Part shown: piece after piece, positions 26,513 to 35,454 of the stretch
How the letters are laid out: each line of letters starts with the position of its first letter
How positions within the stretch are numbered: position 1 is the stretch's first letter
From: an uncultured Candidatus Saccharibacteria bacterium
Lineage (GTDB): Bacteria > Patescibacteriota > Saccharimonadia > Saccharimonadales > Saccharimonadaceae
DNA length: 64,000 bases
Assembly (NCBI GenBank): GCA_938030095.1
Contig: CALHGK010000004.1
Span: 62,001-126,000, forward strand
Direction: 5' to 3'
The notes under the pieces: model-generated
Told to the model about the DNA's origin: nothing
What the model saw: only the letters and a program-made list of their open reading frames with translations
Database searches by the model: none
Position numbers and translations under genes: made by a program

Positions 26513-26541
26513 TTGACATCCCTCGTATGATCCGCTACACT
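26513..26541 (+). promoter_or_regulatory. nusA promoter TTGACA-17-TACACT
   Basis: TTGACA (26513-26518), a 17-nt spacer and TACACT (26536-26541). Transcription would start near 26548, leaving a leader of about 50 nt. Confidence 0.8.
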
Positions 26542-26552
26542 GATACCCAGAT

Positions 26553-26577
26553 ATCCGGCCGGCAGGTCGGAGTTTTT
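26553..26577 (+). promoter_or_regulatory. Attenuator-like hairpin in the nusA leader
   Basis: CCGGCC pairs with GGTCGG (one G-U pair) around a 4-nt loop, followed by AG and TTTTT at 26573-26577. It looks like a weak intrinsic terminator between promoter and ribosome binding site (AAAGGAG). NusA itself acts on hairpin pausing, so feedback control is plausible. Confidence 0.5.
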
Positions 26578-26598
26578 CATAGAAAGGAGTAACATAAT

Positions 26599-27714
26599 AT
26601 GGAAGACCTTAATATCAAGCAGCTTACGTTAGCCTTGCGCACGATCGCTGACGAAAAGAATTTGCCTGAGGAAACTGTCCTGGGTGTGATCGAGCAAGCA
26701 ATTGCTGCCGCCTGGCGCCGCGACAATGGCGAGCGCGACCAAAACGTTCGGGCAGAGCTTAACCTCAACGACGGTACAGCAAAGGTGTTCGTCATTCGCG
26801 AGATCGTTGAAGAAGTTAACTTCCCATCGACAGAGATCAGCCTAGAAGAAGCACGGGCGACAAACCCCGATGCCGAGCTGGGCGGTACCGTTGAGGAGAC
26901 GCACGATGTGACGAGCTTTGGTCGTGTGGCGGCTCAGACTGCCAAGCAGGTGGTATTGCAGCGCTTGCGCGAAGCTGAGCGCGAGGTGGTGCTGGCAGAG
27001 TTTGAGGACAAGATTGGCACCGTTGTGACGGGCATCGTTCAGCGAGTTGAGCCACGCGTTGTGCGCGTTGAGCTGGGCAAGGCAACTGGCATTTTGCCGC
27101 AAAGCGAACAGATCCAAGGTGAGCGCTATGTACCAGGCAGCCGCATCAAGGTATTCATCAAGGACATCGAGCGCGACAATCGTGGCCCGCAACTCATTCT
27201 TAGTCGCGGCAACGAAGCCTTCATCGAGTATCTTTTCCGCCAAGAGGTGCCAGAGCTCGAGACAGGGGCAGTTGAGATTAAGGGGATCGCCCGCGAAGCA
27301 GGTCGCCGCACCAAGCTAGCCGTTCTGAGTACCGTGCCGGGGATTGACCCGGTTGGTACATTCGTTGGTGGGCATGGCACGCGGGTCAATGCTGTTGTGA
27401 ATGAGATTGGCGACCAAGAAAAGATCGACATCATCATGTACGACGAAAACACCGACACGTACATTCGCAACGCCCTCAGCCCTGCCGAGGTAGTGCGGGT
27501 CGAGATTGACCGCGAGCACAAGCACGCTAAGGTGTATGTGACGGAGGACCAGCAGTCGATCGCGATTGGCCGCAGCGGGCAAAATGTTCGCCTGGCAAGC
27601 CGCCTCACGGGCTTTGAGCTTGATATCGAGACGGCAGCCAGCCAGCCTGCCGAGCGCAAGCCACGCAAGAACATCGAGGATGATCTCTTTAGCGCCATCG
27701 AGAACCAAGCGTAA
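26599..27714 (+). CDS. nusA: Transcription termination/antitermination factor NusA
   Basis: A 371-residue NusA, which binds RNA polymerase and nascent RNA to control pausing and termination. The N-terminal RNAP-binding domain (1-130) is followed by the S1 domain (G-T-V-V-T-G-I-V-Q-R-V-E-P), then two KH domains: R-E-A-G-R-R-T-K-L-A-V with G-T-F-V-G-G-H-G-T-R-V, and A-I-G-R-S-G-Q-N-V-R-L-A-S-R-L-T-G. There are no C-terminal acidic repeats, as in many non-proteobacterial NusA proteins. It stands alone with its own terminator, not with rimP, rbfA or infB as in most bacteria. Confidence 0.97.
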   Translation: MEDLNIKQLTLALRTIADEKNLPEETVLGVIEQAIAAAWRRDNGERDQNVRAELNLNDGTAKVFVIREIVEEVNFPSTEISLEEARATNPDAELGGTVEETHDVTSFGRVAAQTAKQVVLQRLREAEREVVLAEFEDKIGTVVTGIVQRVEPRVVRVELGKATGILPQSEQIQGERYVPGSRIKVFIKDIERDNRGPQLILSRGNEAFIEYLFRQEVPELETGAVEIKGIAREAGRRTKLAVLSTVPGIDPVGTFVGGHGTRVNAVVNEIGDQEKIDIIMYDENTDTYIRNALSPAEVVRVEIDREHKHAKVYVTEDQQSIAIGRSGQNVRLASRLTGFELDIETAASQPAERKPRKNIEDDLFSAIENQA

Positions 27715-27737
27715 GGCTGCAATACGCTAAGCATACT

Positions 27738-27766
27738 AACCCTGCTCATCAGAGAGCAGGGTTTTG
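27738..27766 (+). terminator. Terminator after nusA
   Basis: AACCCTGCTC (27738-27747), loop ATCAGA, GAGCAGGGTT (27754-27763), then TT. A perfect 10-bp stem. Confidence 0.85.
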
Positions 27767-27773
27767 CGCATTA

Positions 27774-27800
27774 TTAGCACTCCACCTTGACGAGTGCTAA
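27774..27800 (+). promoter_or_regulatory. CIRCE operator of clpC
   Basis: A perfect CIRCE: TTAGCACTC (27774-27782), 9-nt spacer, GAGTGCTAA (27792-27800). This is the binding site of the heat-shock repressor HrcA. It overlaps the -35 box of the clpC promoter. Confidence 0.95.
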
Positions 27801-27815
27801 CAAGCAGCGTATACT
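27787..27815 (+). promoter_or_regulatory. clpC promoter TTGACG-17-TATACT
   Basis: TTGACG (27787-27792) lies inside the CIRCE, then 17 nt, then TATACT (27810-27815). Bound HrcA would block polymerase directly. Confidence 0.85.
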
Positions 27816-27855
27816 GAGTAGGGTGGCTTTTTGGCCACAGATTTTGGAGGACGAC

Positions 27856-30345
27856 ATGGAAGATGATTTTGCAGATTTTATTAGTCATTTGAGTGACGAT
27901 GCTCGCCTGAGTGTCCAGTACGCTGACGCAATTGCCCGTGGATACGGTAACCCTTATATTGGCACCGAACACCTGCTCCTTGGCATCCTGAGCCAAAGTG
28001 CCAGCCTCGGTACCAAGGTACTGGCCGATGCTGGCATTACGCTGCGCCGGGCGGAGGACTCGCTCCACCTGCAGCCGCTCAAGAGTATTACGGTGCGGAC
28101 TGGTGGGGCAACTGGCCTATCTGAGACGGCTCTGCTGACGCTCCGGATGGGGTGGGAAATCGCGAAGGAATATGAGCATGATGAGCTCGGCACAGAGCAT
28201 ATTCTCTATAGCTTGCTCAAGCAAAATAACGCCCGTGCAACTGTATTGCTACGCGAAATGGGGGCAGATACCGAGGCGATCGTTCGCAACCTCGAAGCCC
28301 ACTTTGATGATATGCGTGAAGAGAGCCGCGGCGGCACGAGCACTCGCACCGACACGAAGCGTCGGCCAATGCCGCGCGGTGGCAGTGCCCTGAGCAAATA
28401 CAGTACTGACCTCACGGCCAAGGCGGCCGATGGCGAGCTCGATACTGTGGTGGGGCGAGCGCGCGAGACCGAGCGCCTTGTGACGATCCTCAGCCGTCGC
28501 ACCAAGAATAACCCTGTCTTGCTGGGTGAGCCAGGGGTAGGTAAGACGGCCATCGTTGAGGGCCTCGCGCAGCGGATTGTCCGCGAGGATGTGCCAGATA
28601 ATTTGCTCGACAAGCGAGTAGTTATGCTCGATATGACGGCGATTGTCGCTGGTACTAAGTATCGGGGGCAGTTTGAGGAGCGGCTGACGGCACTGATTCG
28701 CGAGATTACCAAGCAGGGCAACATCATTGCCTTTATCGATGAATTACACATGCTTGTAGGAGCTGGCTCAGCAGAGGGCGGGGCAATGGACGCAGCTAAT
28801 ATCCTCAAGCCGGCGCTAGCCCGAGGTGAGTTGCACCTCATCGGTGCGACGACGTTAGAGGAATATCGCAAGCATATCGAGAAAGACAGCGCGCTCGAGC
28901 GCCGCTTTCAGACAGTACTCGTTAAGGAGCCAAGTGTGAAGGATACGGTGGCAATCCTCAAGGGGCTGCGCAGCTACTATGAGAAACACCACGGGGTGAA
29001 GATTAGCGATGAGGTGATCGAGTCGGCGGTGTATATGAGTGACCGCTATGTGGCCGATCGCTTTATGCCCGACAAGGCGATTGATGTGATTGATGAAGCA
29101 GCAGCTCTGGTACGCGTTAAGAAGGGGCACAAGCCAAGCAAGCAGCGCGAGTATGTCCGTGAGCTCAAAGCACTCAATGAGAAGATGGAAGACGCCGTAG
29201 CGGCAGAAGACTACGAGCGTGCTGCTCTGTATAAGCAGCGCATTAGCCAATTGACTGACCAGCTTGAGCAAGCCCGTCGCGAGCAAGGTCGCAAAACTCC
29301 ACTAGTACTCACCGAGGATCATATTGCTCATGCTATTGCTGTGATGACGCATATTCCGGTTGAGAAAGTTCGCACAAGTGAGGCGAAGCTGCTGCGTAAT
29401 CTTGAGAAACATCTTGGGAAATATCTGATTGGCCAGGAAGAAGCGGTTAGCAAAGTTGCTCGGGCTATTCGGCGCAGTCGTAGCGGGGTGGCGAGTAGCC
29501 AGCGGCCGATCGGTAGCTTTGTCTTTATGGGGCCAACCGGTGTCGGCAAGACCGAGCTGGCGCGCGTGCTTGCTCGTGAGGTATTCGGCTCAGATGACGC
29601 ACTAATTAAGATCGATATGAGTGAGTTTGGCGAGAAGCATACCGCGAGCCGGCTTGTTGGTGCGCCTGCTGGCTACGTGGGCTACGACGATGGCGGCAAA
29701 TTGACAGACAAAGTGCGGCGCCAGCCCTATAGTGTGGTGTTGTTTGATGAAATCGAAAAGGCTCATCCCGATATCTTCCAGATGTTGCTGCAGCTGCTTG
29801 AGGACGGTACATTGACCGACTCGACTGGCCGCGTCGTGAGTTTCCGCAACACAATCATCATCCTCACCAGCAATCTTGGTGCAGATAAGATGCAGCACAA
29901 TCGCAGCCTCGGCTTCCAGGCCAAACTAGCCGACGAGGACGATACAGCGCAGCAGCAGCGACGCAATGAGTCGTATACACGCGAGGCACTGGAGCGATTC
30001 ATGCGGCCGGAGCTAATCAATCGGTTTGATGCGATCATCACCTTCCGCCCGCTCACCAAACCAGAGGTTGGGAAGATATTCGACTTGCAGATTGCTGAGC
30101 TCAATCGGCGTTTGGCGCGCCAGAGTCTCGCCGTCAAGGTGTTGCCAGCGGCAAAGCGACGGTTGATTGCTCAGGGCTATAGCCGCACCTTTGGGGCGAG
30201 GCCGCTGCGGCGCACGATTGAGGACGAGCTGGAGCACCGCCTTGCCGAGGGGATCTTGGCCCATCATTATGCCAAAGGGTCGGTCTTGACAGTTGGAGTA
30301 CGAAAAGGGGAGCTGACGATTGACGCACGTAGCGAAAAGGCCTAA
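27856..30345 (+). CDS. clpC: ATP-dependent Clp protease ATP-binding subunit ClpC
   Basis: An 829-residue Hsp100 unfoldase that feeds proteins to ClpP. An N-terminal Clp-N repeat domain ([19 protein letters not shown], repeated later as [10 protein letters not shown]) precedes AAA+ domain 1 (Walker [10 protein letters not shown]) and a UVR-like middle region ([18 protein letters not shown]). AAA+ domain 2 ([10 protein letters not shown]) and the C-terminal small domain follow. The start at 27856 follows a TTTTGGAGG ribosome binding site; earlier in-frame codons lie across the promoter. Controlled by CIRCE, matching clpP at 55041. Confidence 0.96.
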   Translation: MEDDFADFISHLSDDARLSVQYADAIARGYGNPYIGTEHLLLGILSQSASLGTKVLADAGITLRRAEDSLHLQPLKSITVRTGGATGLSETALLTLRMGWEIAKEYEHDELGTEHILYSLLKQNNARATVLLREMGADTEAIVRNLEAHFDDMREESRGGTSTRTDTKRRPMPRGGSALSKYSTDLTAKAADGELDTVVGRARETERLVTILSRRTKNNPVLLGEPGVGKTAIVEGLAQRIVREDVPDNLLDKRVVMLDMTAIVAGTKYRGQFEERLTALIREITKQGNIIAFIDELHMLVGAGSAEGGAMDAANILKPALARGELHLIGATTLEEYRKHIEKDSALERRFQTVLVKEPSVKDTVAILKGLRSYYEKHHGVKISDEVIESAVYMSDRYVADRFMPDKAIDVIDEAAALVRVKKGHKPSKQREYVRELKALNEKMEDAVAAEDYERAALYKQRISQLTDQLEQARREQGRKTPLVLTEDHIAHAIAVMTHIPVEKVRTSEAKLLRNLEKHLGKYLIGQEEAVSKVARAIRRSRSGVASSQRPIGSFVFMGPTGVGKTELARVLAREVFGSDDALIKIDMSEFGEKHTASRLVGAPAGYVGYDDGGKLTDKVRRQPYSVVLFDEIEKAHPDIFQMLLQLLEDGTLTDSTGRVVSFRNTIIILTSNLGADKMQHNRSLGFQAKLADEDDTAQQQRRNESYTREALERFMRPELINRFDAIITFRPLTKPEVGKIFDLQIAELNRRLARQSLAVKVLPAAKRRLIAQGYSRTFGARPLRRTIEDELEHRLAEGILAHHYAKGSVLTVGVRKGELTIDARSEKA

Positions 30346-31318
30346 GCACCTCCTCTCAACACTGGCTGGCCTGGTAATGATCGGTGGCATGGCCTGGGCC
30401 GGACTCACCTATGGCCCGGAGCTCTACGATGCTGCAGTAGCGAGCCGGTATCAGCCCGATAGTGCGATGCAGGCGGTGATTGACCAGCTTGAGCTGACCG
30501 ACAAAGGTCGGCAGCTGCTCTATGCAAGCCAGCCACAATTGCAAGACAAGGCTGAGTTTAACAAAAGCTGCAAATCGACCGAACGCACGGCAGCTATCCT
30601 TGGCTGCTACCACCTGCGCCGTATTTACGTCTACAATGTACAGAATCAAGAACTGACTAACGCCGAACCCGTCACGACAGCACACGAGTTATTACATGCC
30701 GCATATGAGCGACTTGGCCCAAGCGAGCGACAGCGGATCGACAAGCTTATCGAAGCAGAGTACGCCAAGATCAAGACCAATCCGGTCATTGCCTCAATGG
30801 TGAAGTATTATGACCAGGCCGAACCAGGCGAGCGTAATAATGAGCTTCATTCTATTATTGGCACACAGATTGGTACGATCAGTAGCGAATTAGAGCAGCA
30901 CTATGGTCGGTATTTTCGTAACCGTGCGGCGATTGTCGCACGCAGTGATGCTTACCAAGCTGTCTTTGACAAAGTCGATCAAGAAGCCAAAGCGCTCAGC
31001 AAGGCAATCAACCAAGAAGCTACCCAGCTTCCTACTGATCAAGCACAGTACAAAGAGATGGCTGAGCAGCTGTCGGCTGATATTAAGGTGTTTAATGCGA
31101 GAGCCCAAAATGGCGGCTTTCGCGATGATGCATCATTCCAGGCAGCGCGCAAGAAGCTCTTGGCACGTCAGCGAGCGCTTGAGGCACAGCGATTAGCAAT
31201 TAATCAGCGCGTTGAGATATATAATGCGAAGATCACTCGGCTCAATGCCTTGTCAGTTCGTGCTAATGAGCTGAACCAAAGCATTAATGGCATTGAGCAA
31301 CCCAAGGAGCAGGTGTAA
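30320..31318 (+). CDS. Membrane-anchored metallopeptidase-like protein
   Basis: A 332-residue protein with one N-terminal hydrophobic helix (11-30). The extracytoplasmic part carries T-A-H-E-L-L-H-A (His122, Glu123, His126), an HExxH zinc-peptidase motif, and a candidate third ligand in N-N-E-L-H-S-I-I-G (Glu175). Two cysteines precede the motif. The C-terminal half (about 200-325) is a long Gln/Ala/Arg coiled coil. The TTG start overlaps the clpC end by 26 nt and has GGGGAG 7 nt upstream. It overlaps radA by one base. Co-transcription with clpC suggests a stress-linked envelope role; peptidase activity is inferred from the motif only. Confidence 0.75.
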   Translation: MTHVAKRPKHLLSTLAGLVMIGGMAWAGLTYGPELYDAAVASRYQPDSAMQAVIDQLELTDKGRQLLYASQPQLQDKAEFNKSCKSTERTAAILGCYHLRRIYVYNVQNQELTNAEPVTTAHELLHAAYERLGPSERQRIDKLIEAEYAKIKTNPVIASMVKYYDQAEPGERNNELHSIIGTQIGTISSELEQHYGRYFRNRAAIVARSDAYQAVFDKVDQEAKALSKAINQEATQLPTDQAQYKEMAEQLSADIKVFNARAQNGGFRDDASFQAARKKLLARQRALEAQRLAINQRVEIYNAKITRLNALSVRANELNQSINGIEQPKEQV

Positions 31319-32673
31319 TGGCACGAGCTCGCACGATATTTGTCTGCCAGCAGTGTGGTGCGCGCTCACCAAAATGGACTGGTAAGTGTGAACAATGCGG
31401 CCAGTGGAATAGCCTCGTCGAGCAAGCGTCAGCTCCGGCGGGCAAATCTGCTGTGGCACGGAGCGCTGGCCAAGGTACGTTGCTACAGCCGCGGTCAATC
31501 ACTGCTGCAAGCCAGGATGAGCCAGCAGCTCGGCTTGCAACGGGCATTGCCGATCTTGATGCAGTGCTGGGTGGTGGTATTTTGCCGGGTGGTGTGCTTC
31601 TCTTGGCGGGGCAACCAGGTATGGGCAAGAGCACTCTCTTGCTCCAGGTAGCGCATGCGGTTGCGCAGCAGCAAGCGGTGCTCTATATCAGTGGTGAGGA
31701 GTCGGCTGGGCAGGTAGCGCTGCGAGCGACGCGACTGGGTGCCGACCAGCACGAGGCATTGTCTTTTGCCGCAAGTACGAGCGCCGATGATATTGCGGCT
31801 ACCATCCGTACCAGCCAATACCAGCTGGTAATTGTCGATTCAATTCAGACGTTGAGTCTGGCTGAGATTACAAGCGCACCAGGCACTGTAAGCCAGATTA
31901 CTAACGCTAGCAACGTTATTATTCAAGCTGCCAAGCAATCAGGGACGGCGGTAGTGCTGGTGGGCCATGTGACGAAGGAAGGGTCGATCGCGGGGCCCAA
32001 GGTACTTGAGCATCTCGTGGATGTGGTGCTGCAGTTTGAGGGCGATCGCTACGGCGGCTTTAAGGTAGTGCGGGCCATCAAGAATCGCTATGGTAGCACG
32101 AATGAAGCGGCGATTTTTGCTATGGGTGAGCGTGGCCTGACAGTGGTCGAGAACCCCTCGGCGGCGCTACTTGCCGAGCGCCAAAATGCCGATGGATCGG
32201 TAGTACTGGCTACCCTTGAGGGCAACCGCCCCATCCTTGTCGAGATCCAAGCACTTGTCAATCCAACCCATTTCGGGTATCCTAAGAGGACAGCCAGCGG
32301 ATTTGACCTCAACCGACTCAACCTTTTGATCGCTGTCCTCGAGCGGCGCACCAAATTGCAATTATCCGATAAAGATATCTACATCAACGTTGTCGGTGGG
32401 CTCAAACTGGCTGATCGGGCGGCCGACTTAGCCGTCATCATGGCAATTGCCAGTGCTGCCGCTGGCCGACGCCTTGATGATGGCGTAGTAGTGTTTGGCG
32501 AGGTGGGCCTTGGCGGTGAAGTACGCAGTGCCCAAGCGGCCGAGCGGCGCATTGCTGAGGCGCAAAAGCTCGGCTTCACCAAAGCGATTGCCCCGCATTG
32601 TGGCCTCAAGACACCGTTCATCCATGATGTGCGCGATATCCGCAGCGCACTCATTACCTATCTAAAAACATAA
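31318..32673 (+). CDS. radA: DNA repair protein RadA
   Basis: A 451-residue RadA, a RecA-like branch-migration ATPase. An N-terminal C4 zinc finger (C-Q-Q-C-G-A ... C-E-Q-C-G-Q-W) is followed by Walker A G-Q-P-G-M-G-K-S-T, Walker B I-V-D-S-I-Q-T, and the family signature K-N-R-Y-G-S-T-N-E. The Lon-like C-terminal domain (V-N-V-V-G-G-L-K-L, E-V-G-L-G-G-E-V-R) is complete. The zinc finger is intact here, unlike the zinc sites of RpoC. It is translationally coupled to the preceding gene through TAATG. Confidence 0.96.
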   Translation: MARARTIFVCQQCGARSPKWTGKCEQCGQWNSLVEQASAPAGKSAVARSAGQGTLLQPRSITAASQDEPAARLATGIADLDAVLGGGILPGGVLLLAGQPGMGKSTLLLQVAHAVAQQQAVLYISGEESAGQVALRATRLGADQHEALSFAASTSADDIAATIRTSQYQLVIVDSIQTLSLAEITSAPGTVSQITNASNVIIQAAKQSGTAVVLVGHVTKEGSIAGPKVLEHLVDVVLQFEGDRYGGFKVVRAIKNRYGSTNEAAIFAMGERGLTVVENPSAALLAERQNADGSVVLATLEGNRPILVEIQALVNPTHFGYPKRTASGFDLNRLNLLIAVLERRTKLQLSDKDIYINVVGGLKLADRAADLAVIMAIASAAAGRRLDDGVVVFGEVGLGGEVRSAQAAERRIAEAQKLGFTKAIAPHCGLKTPFIHDVRDIRSALITYLKT

Positions 32674-32686
32674 CAAAAGGAACAAC

Positions 32687-33862
32687 ATGCAATTATCTAC
32701 TATTGTGTTGCTTATCATCACACTGATTATTCTTGGCGAAGTCAGTTATCTCCTGGCTCGGCTGCCGCGTAACACACTCAAAACGAAAGGGCGGGCGCTG
32801 TTAGTCGATACGTCGGTGCTAATGGATGGTCGCATTACGGCCGTTGCCAAGACAGGATTTATTGGTGACACGCTGGTGATCCCACGGAGTGTGGTGGGCG
32901 AGCTGCAATTTTTGGCAGATCACGCTGACAGCGACAAGCGAGCTCGTGCCCGTTATGGCCTCGACGTCGTGACGGAGCTGCAGGCGATGGACGAAGTTGA
33001 GGTAGAGCTCTTGCAGGATGGTAGCAAAGCACGTGAAGGGGTTGACGAGCGGCTGCTGAGCCTAGCTAAGCAGCATGGCGCGTGGCTGCTCACGATTGAT
33101 TATAATCTCAACAAAGTTGCCGCTGTGGAGGGGATTGGCGTGCTCAACATTAATGAGCTAGCGCAGAGCATCCGGATGGCGCATTTGCCTGGCGAGCACC
33201 TGACGCTGGCGCTCCTCCAAAAGGGGCAGGACGCTCATCAGGCGGTTGGGCATTTGCCAGATGGCACAATGGTGGTCGTGGAGCAAGCCAGCAGCCAGCT
33301 GGGCCGCACCTGTGAAGTGGAGATTATTCGCAATCTCCAGACTGCCGCAGGCAAGATGATTTTTGCCAAGCTCATCAAAAAGCCAGCAACTCAGCCGGCC
33401 AAAACTCACTCAGCTGAAACACCATCGGAAAAAGCAGTAGCGCAAGAAGAGCCGGCTACTCAATTAACTACTCAGCCCAAACCAGCAAAGACCTCGCGTT
33501 CTCGCCAGTCGTCACGAGCTCGCATTGCTCAAACATCGGTAGAGAAGGTAGATAAGAAAAAAGAGCAGCCAGCCCCAAGCCAACCTCGACAAACTGTACG
33601 TGAGAAAGCAAAACCAGTAGAGCAACCACAGCCAAAGCAGCTAGCCAAGCGTACCTCTCGTGCGCGAGCCACTACAGCTCCGAAATCTGCACAGGCTGCT
33701 TCATCTTCTCAATCCAGACATGCCAAGCAGCCAACAACGAGCCGCACTTCACAAGCAACCACGCAAGCTACCTCCAAGAAACGAACTACTCGCTCATCAT
33801 CACGTCGCCGCGTTGACCACGAAGCAGCGCTGCTTGATTTGGTGCAGAAGCAGACGGATTAA
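32687..33862 (+). CDS. PIN-TRAM domain protein with long basic tail
   Basis: A 391-residue protein. Residues 4-24 form a transmembrane helix. The PIN nuclease domain follows, with L-V-D-T-S-V-L-M-D-G-R, V-V-G-E-L-Q, R-A-R-A-R-Y-G-L and T-I-D-Y-N-L-N-K giving the acidic active-site residues. A TRAM-like RNA-binding domain (about 175-235) follows. This is the architecture of YacL-type membrane PIN-TRAM proteins. The last 150 residues are Ala/Thr/Ser/Lys/Arg/Gln-rich and strongly basic, probably disordered and nucleic-acid binding. Co-oriented 13 nt after radA with an AAAAGGAA ribosome binding site. Target RNA unknown. Confidence 0.85.
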   Translation: MQLSTIVLLIITLIILGEVSYLLARLPRNTLKTKGRALLVDTSVLMDGRITAVAKTGFIGDTLVIPRSVVGELQFLADHADSDKRARARYGLDVVTELQAMDEVEVELLQDGSKAREGVDERLLSLAKQHGAWLLTIDYNLNKVAAVEGIGVLNINELAQSIRMAHLPGEHLTLALLQKGQDAHQAVGHLPDGTMVVVEQASSQLGRTCEVEIIRNLQTAAGKMIFAKLIKKPATQPAKTHSAETPSEKAVAQEEPATQLTTQPKPAKTSRSRQSSRARIAQTSVEKVDKKKEQPAPSQPRQTVREKAKPVEQPQPKQLAKRTSRARATTAPKSAQAASSSQSRHAKQPTTSRTSQATTQATSKKRTTRSSSRRRVDHEAALLDLVQKQTD

Positions 33863-33963
33863 GGGGTGTTATCTAGTATTGCTGTGTCGCAGGGCTTTAA
33901 TCGCTGCTGACGTTGGGCTAGTGTGTAGTGTGATTCGTTGTAGTAAAACAGTATATAGTGCAG

Positions 33964-34203
33964 ATGGACAAACATAGCGACGAGGCTACCTGCCTATCTG
34001 AAAAATTTGACACACATCGAGATAGTGACTCTGCACTGAAGACATACACAGGTATAGCGTATCATGACGAGACCAGAACTCGTCTCAATATGCCTGAGTT
34101 CTGGCAATTCATGCGCGGGTGCCACGGCTTGAGGATTAGACTGGTCTCAGGAGAGATCATTACAAAGCTAGCAGATAGTAAAGAGATATTGTTTGATTTT
34201 TGA
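33964..34203 (+). CDS. Small hypothetical protein
   Basis: A 79-residue reading frame with no recognised domain. The end (F-W-Q-F-M-R-G-C-H-G-L-R-I-R-L-V-S-G-E-I-I-T-K-L-A-D) looks like folded protein. A TATATA/TATAGT stretch ends 4-6 nt before the ATG at 33964, so the GTG at 33958 falls inside the promoter and is not the start. No Shine-Dalgarno. It may be a leaderless gene. Confidence 0.45.
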   Translation: MDKHSDEATCLSEKFDTHRDSDSALKTYTGIAYHDETRTRLNMPEFWQFMRGCHGLRIRLVSGEIITKLADSKEILFDF

Positions 34204-34260
34204 TACGTGATTCTCAGGGTGCTATACTGATGGTAGTAATACCATGAAAGGGAAGCGACT

Positions 34261-35076
34261 ATGCATACCTATCGAGACTTTCTCACCACCACCCTCACCG
34301 CCGCCGCAAAGATTGCTGCCGCGAACTTTGGCAACATCTCTCATTCGGTCAAGGCGGGAGATCGCAATCAAGTCCTGACAGAGACCGACCTGGAGATCGG
34401 CTATTTCCTGACGGACGCAATCCGCACAGTATACCCTGATCATAATATTATCGACGAGGAACTGGGCTGCGCCGATAACGGGTCGCGCTACACCTGGGTG
34501 GTTGACCCGATCGATGGGACAAGTAACTTCGCGGCGGGGCTACCACAGTATGGCATTATGCTTGGGCTGCTCGACCATGACACACCAGTGGCGGGTGGCA
34601 TTGCCCTGCCTGCCTTTGGCGAGCTCTACATTGCGACCAAGGGTGCGGGTGCCTGGTGCAATGGCCAGAAGATCCATGTCTCGCGCGAATCCGACCTTGC
34701 CAATAGTCTTGTCGCCTATGGTATTGACGGCCACCCTGAAGATCCAGCCCGGACAAAGCACGAGGCTGAGCTACTCGGCGCCATCATCCTCTCGATCCGT
34801 AATCTTCGCTCCTCCAACAGTGTTTTCGACCAAGCAATGGTTGCGAGGGGTGCCTATGGCGCTTGCGCCAACCAAACGAGCAAGATCTGGGACAACGTCG
34901 CGCAGCAGATCATTATTGAGGAAGCAGGAGGTGTCTATACTGACATTGCTGGCAACCCCATGGATTACCACGACGCCCTGAACCGCTCTCACGAGAACTT
35001 CACCTGGCTGGCGGGAGCGCCGGAGCTGCATCGGCAGTTGGTGAGGGTGGTGGAACCTTTATTGCTTTCCTTGTGA
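34261..35076 (+). CDS. Inositol monophosphatase-family phosphatase
   Basis: A 271-residue Mg-dependent phosphatase of the SuhB/CysQ superfamily, which removes a phosphate from inositol phosphate, PAP or related sugars. Metal-binding motif 1 is D-E-E-L-G with W-V-V-D-P-I-D-G-T-S-N-F (Asp82, Asp85), and the second is D-N-V-A-Q-Q-I-I-I-E-E-A-G-G. The usual W-D is replaced by I-W-D-N-V, which still supplies the Asp. An AAAGGGAAG ribosome binding site precedes the ATG. It is not in an obvious operon. Substrate unknown. Confidence 0.9.
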   Translation: MHTYRDFLTTTLTAAAKIAAANFGNISHSVKAGDRNQVLTETDLEIGYFLTDAIRTVYPDHNIIDEELGCADNGSRYTWVVDPIDGTSNFAAGLPQYGIMLGLLDHDTPVAGGIALPAFGELYIATKGAGAWCNGQKIHVSRESDLANSLVAYGIDGHPEDPARTKHEAELLGAIILSIRNLRSSNSVFDQAMVARGAYGACANQTSKIWDNVAQQIIIEEAGGVYTDIAGNPMDYHDALNRSHENFTWLAGAPELHRQLVRVVEPLLLSL

Positions 35077-35454
35077 TCATAATGTCTCTGTATGATCGTG
35101 AGTCCCAATTATGTCCGGTGAAGCTGGAGAAAATGTAATGAAGTGCGGAGTGTAAGCTGATTGCGCGAAGGCATGCTGTAAGAGATAATAGGCTAAGGAT
35201 GTATCTTGGATGAGCTAGAATCGCGATGATGGACTCCAAAGCAGATGTATTCTATTTTTAATCGTAAGCCCTAAATTTCTTGATATTCCCATTATGGAGA
35301 TGCCTATCCCCCGATATCTTATTCGAAGGGTGTAGGCTACTTCTAGGGGATAAATAACAAGCTTGGAGTAGATATATAATCCTATATTTAAACTCCACTA
35401 TAAAAAATCCTGCACATACAGTCACAGGGTATTTCATTGTTCTCTACAAACGCA
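35077..35454. other. 378-bp non-coding gap between converging genes
   Basis: No reading frame of interest is seen. The segment is AT-rich relative to the genes. It contains an inverted repeat TATCCCC...GGGGATA (near 35306-35352) and another, GGAGT...ACTCC (near 35365-35397), just before the weak terminator of the PBP gene. It could be a decayed gene or a double terminator region. Confidence 0.5.
35402..35428 (-). terminator. Weak terminator after the class A PBP gene
   Basis: On the minus strand CCTG (35428-35425) pairs with CAGG (35412-35409), followed by A and a run of six T (35407-35402). The stem is short. Confidence 0.45.
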
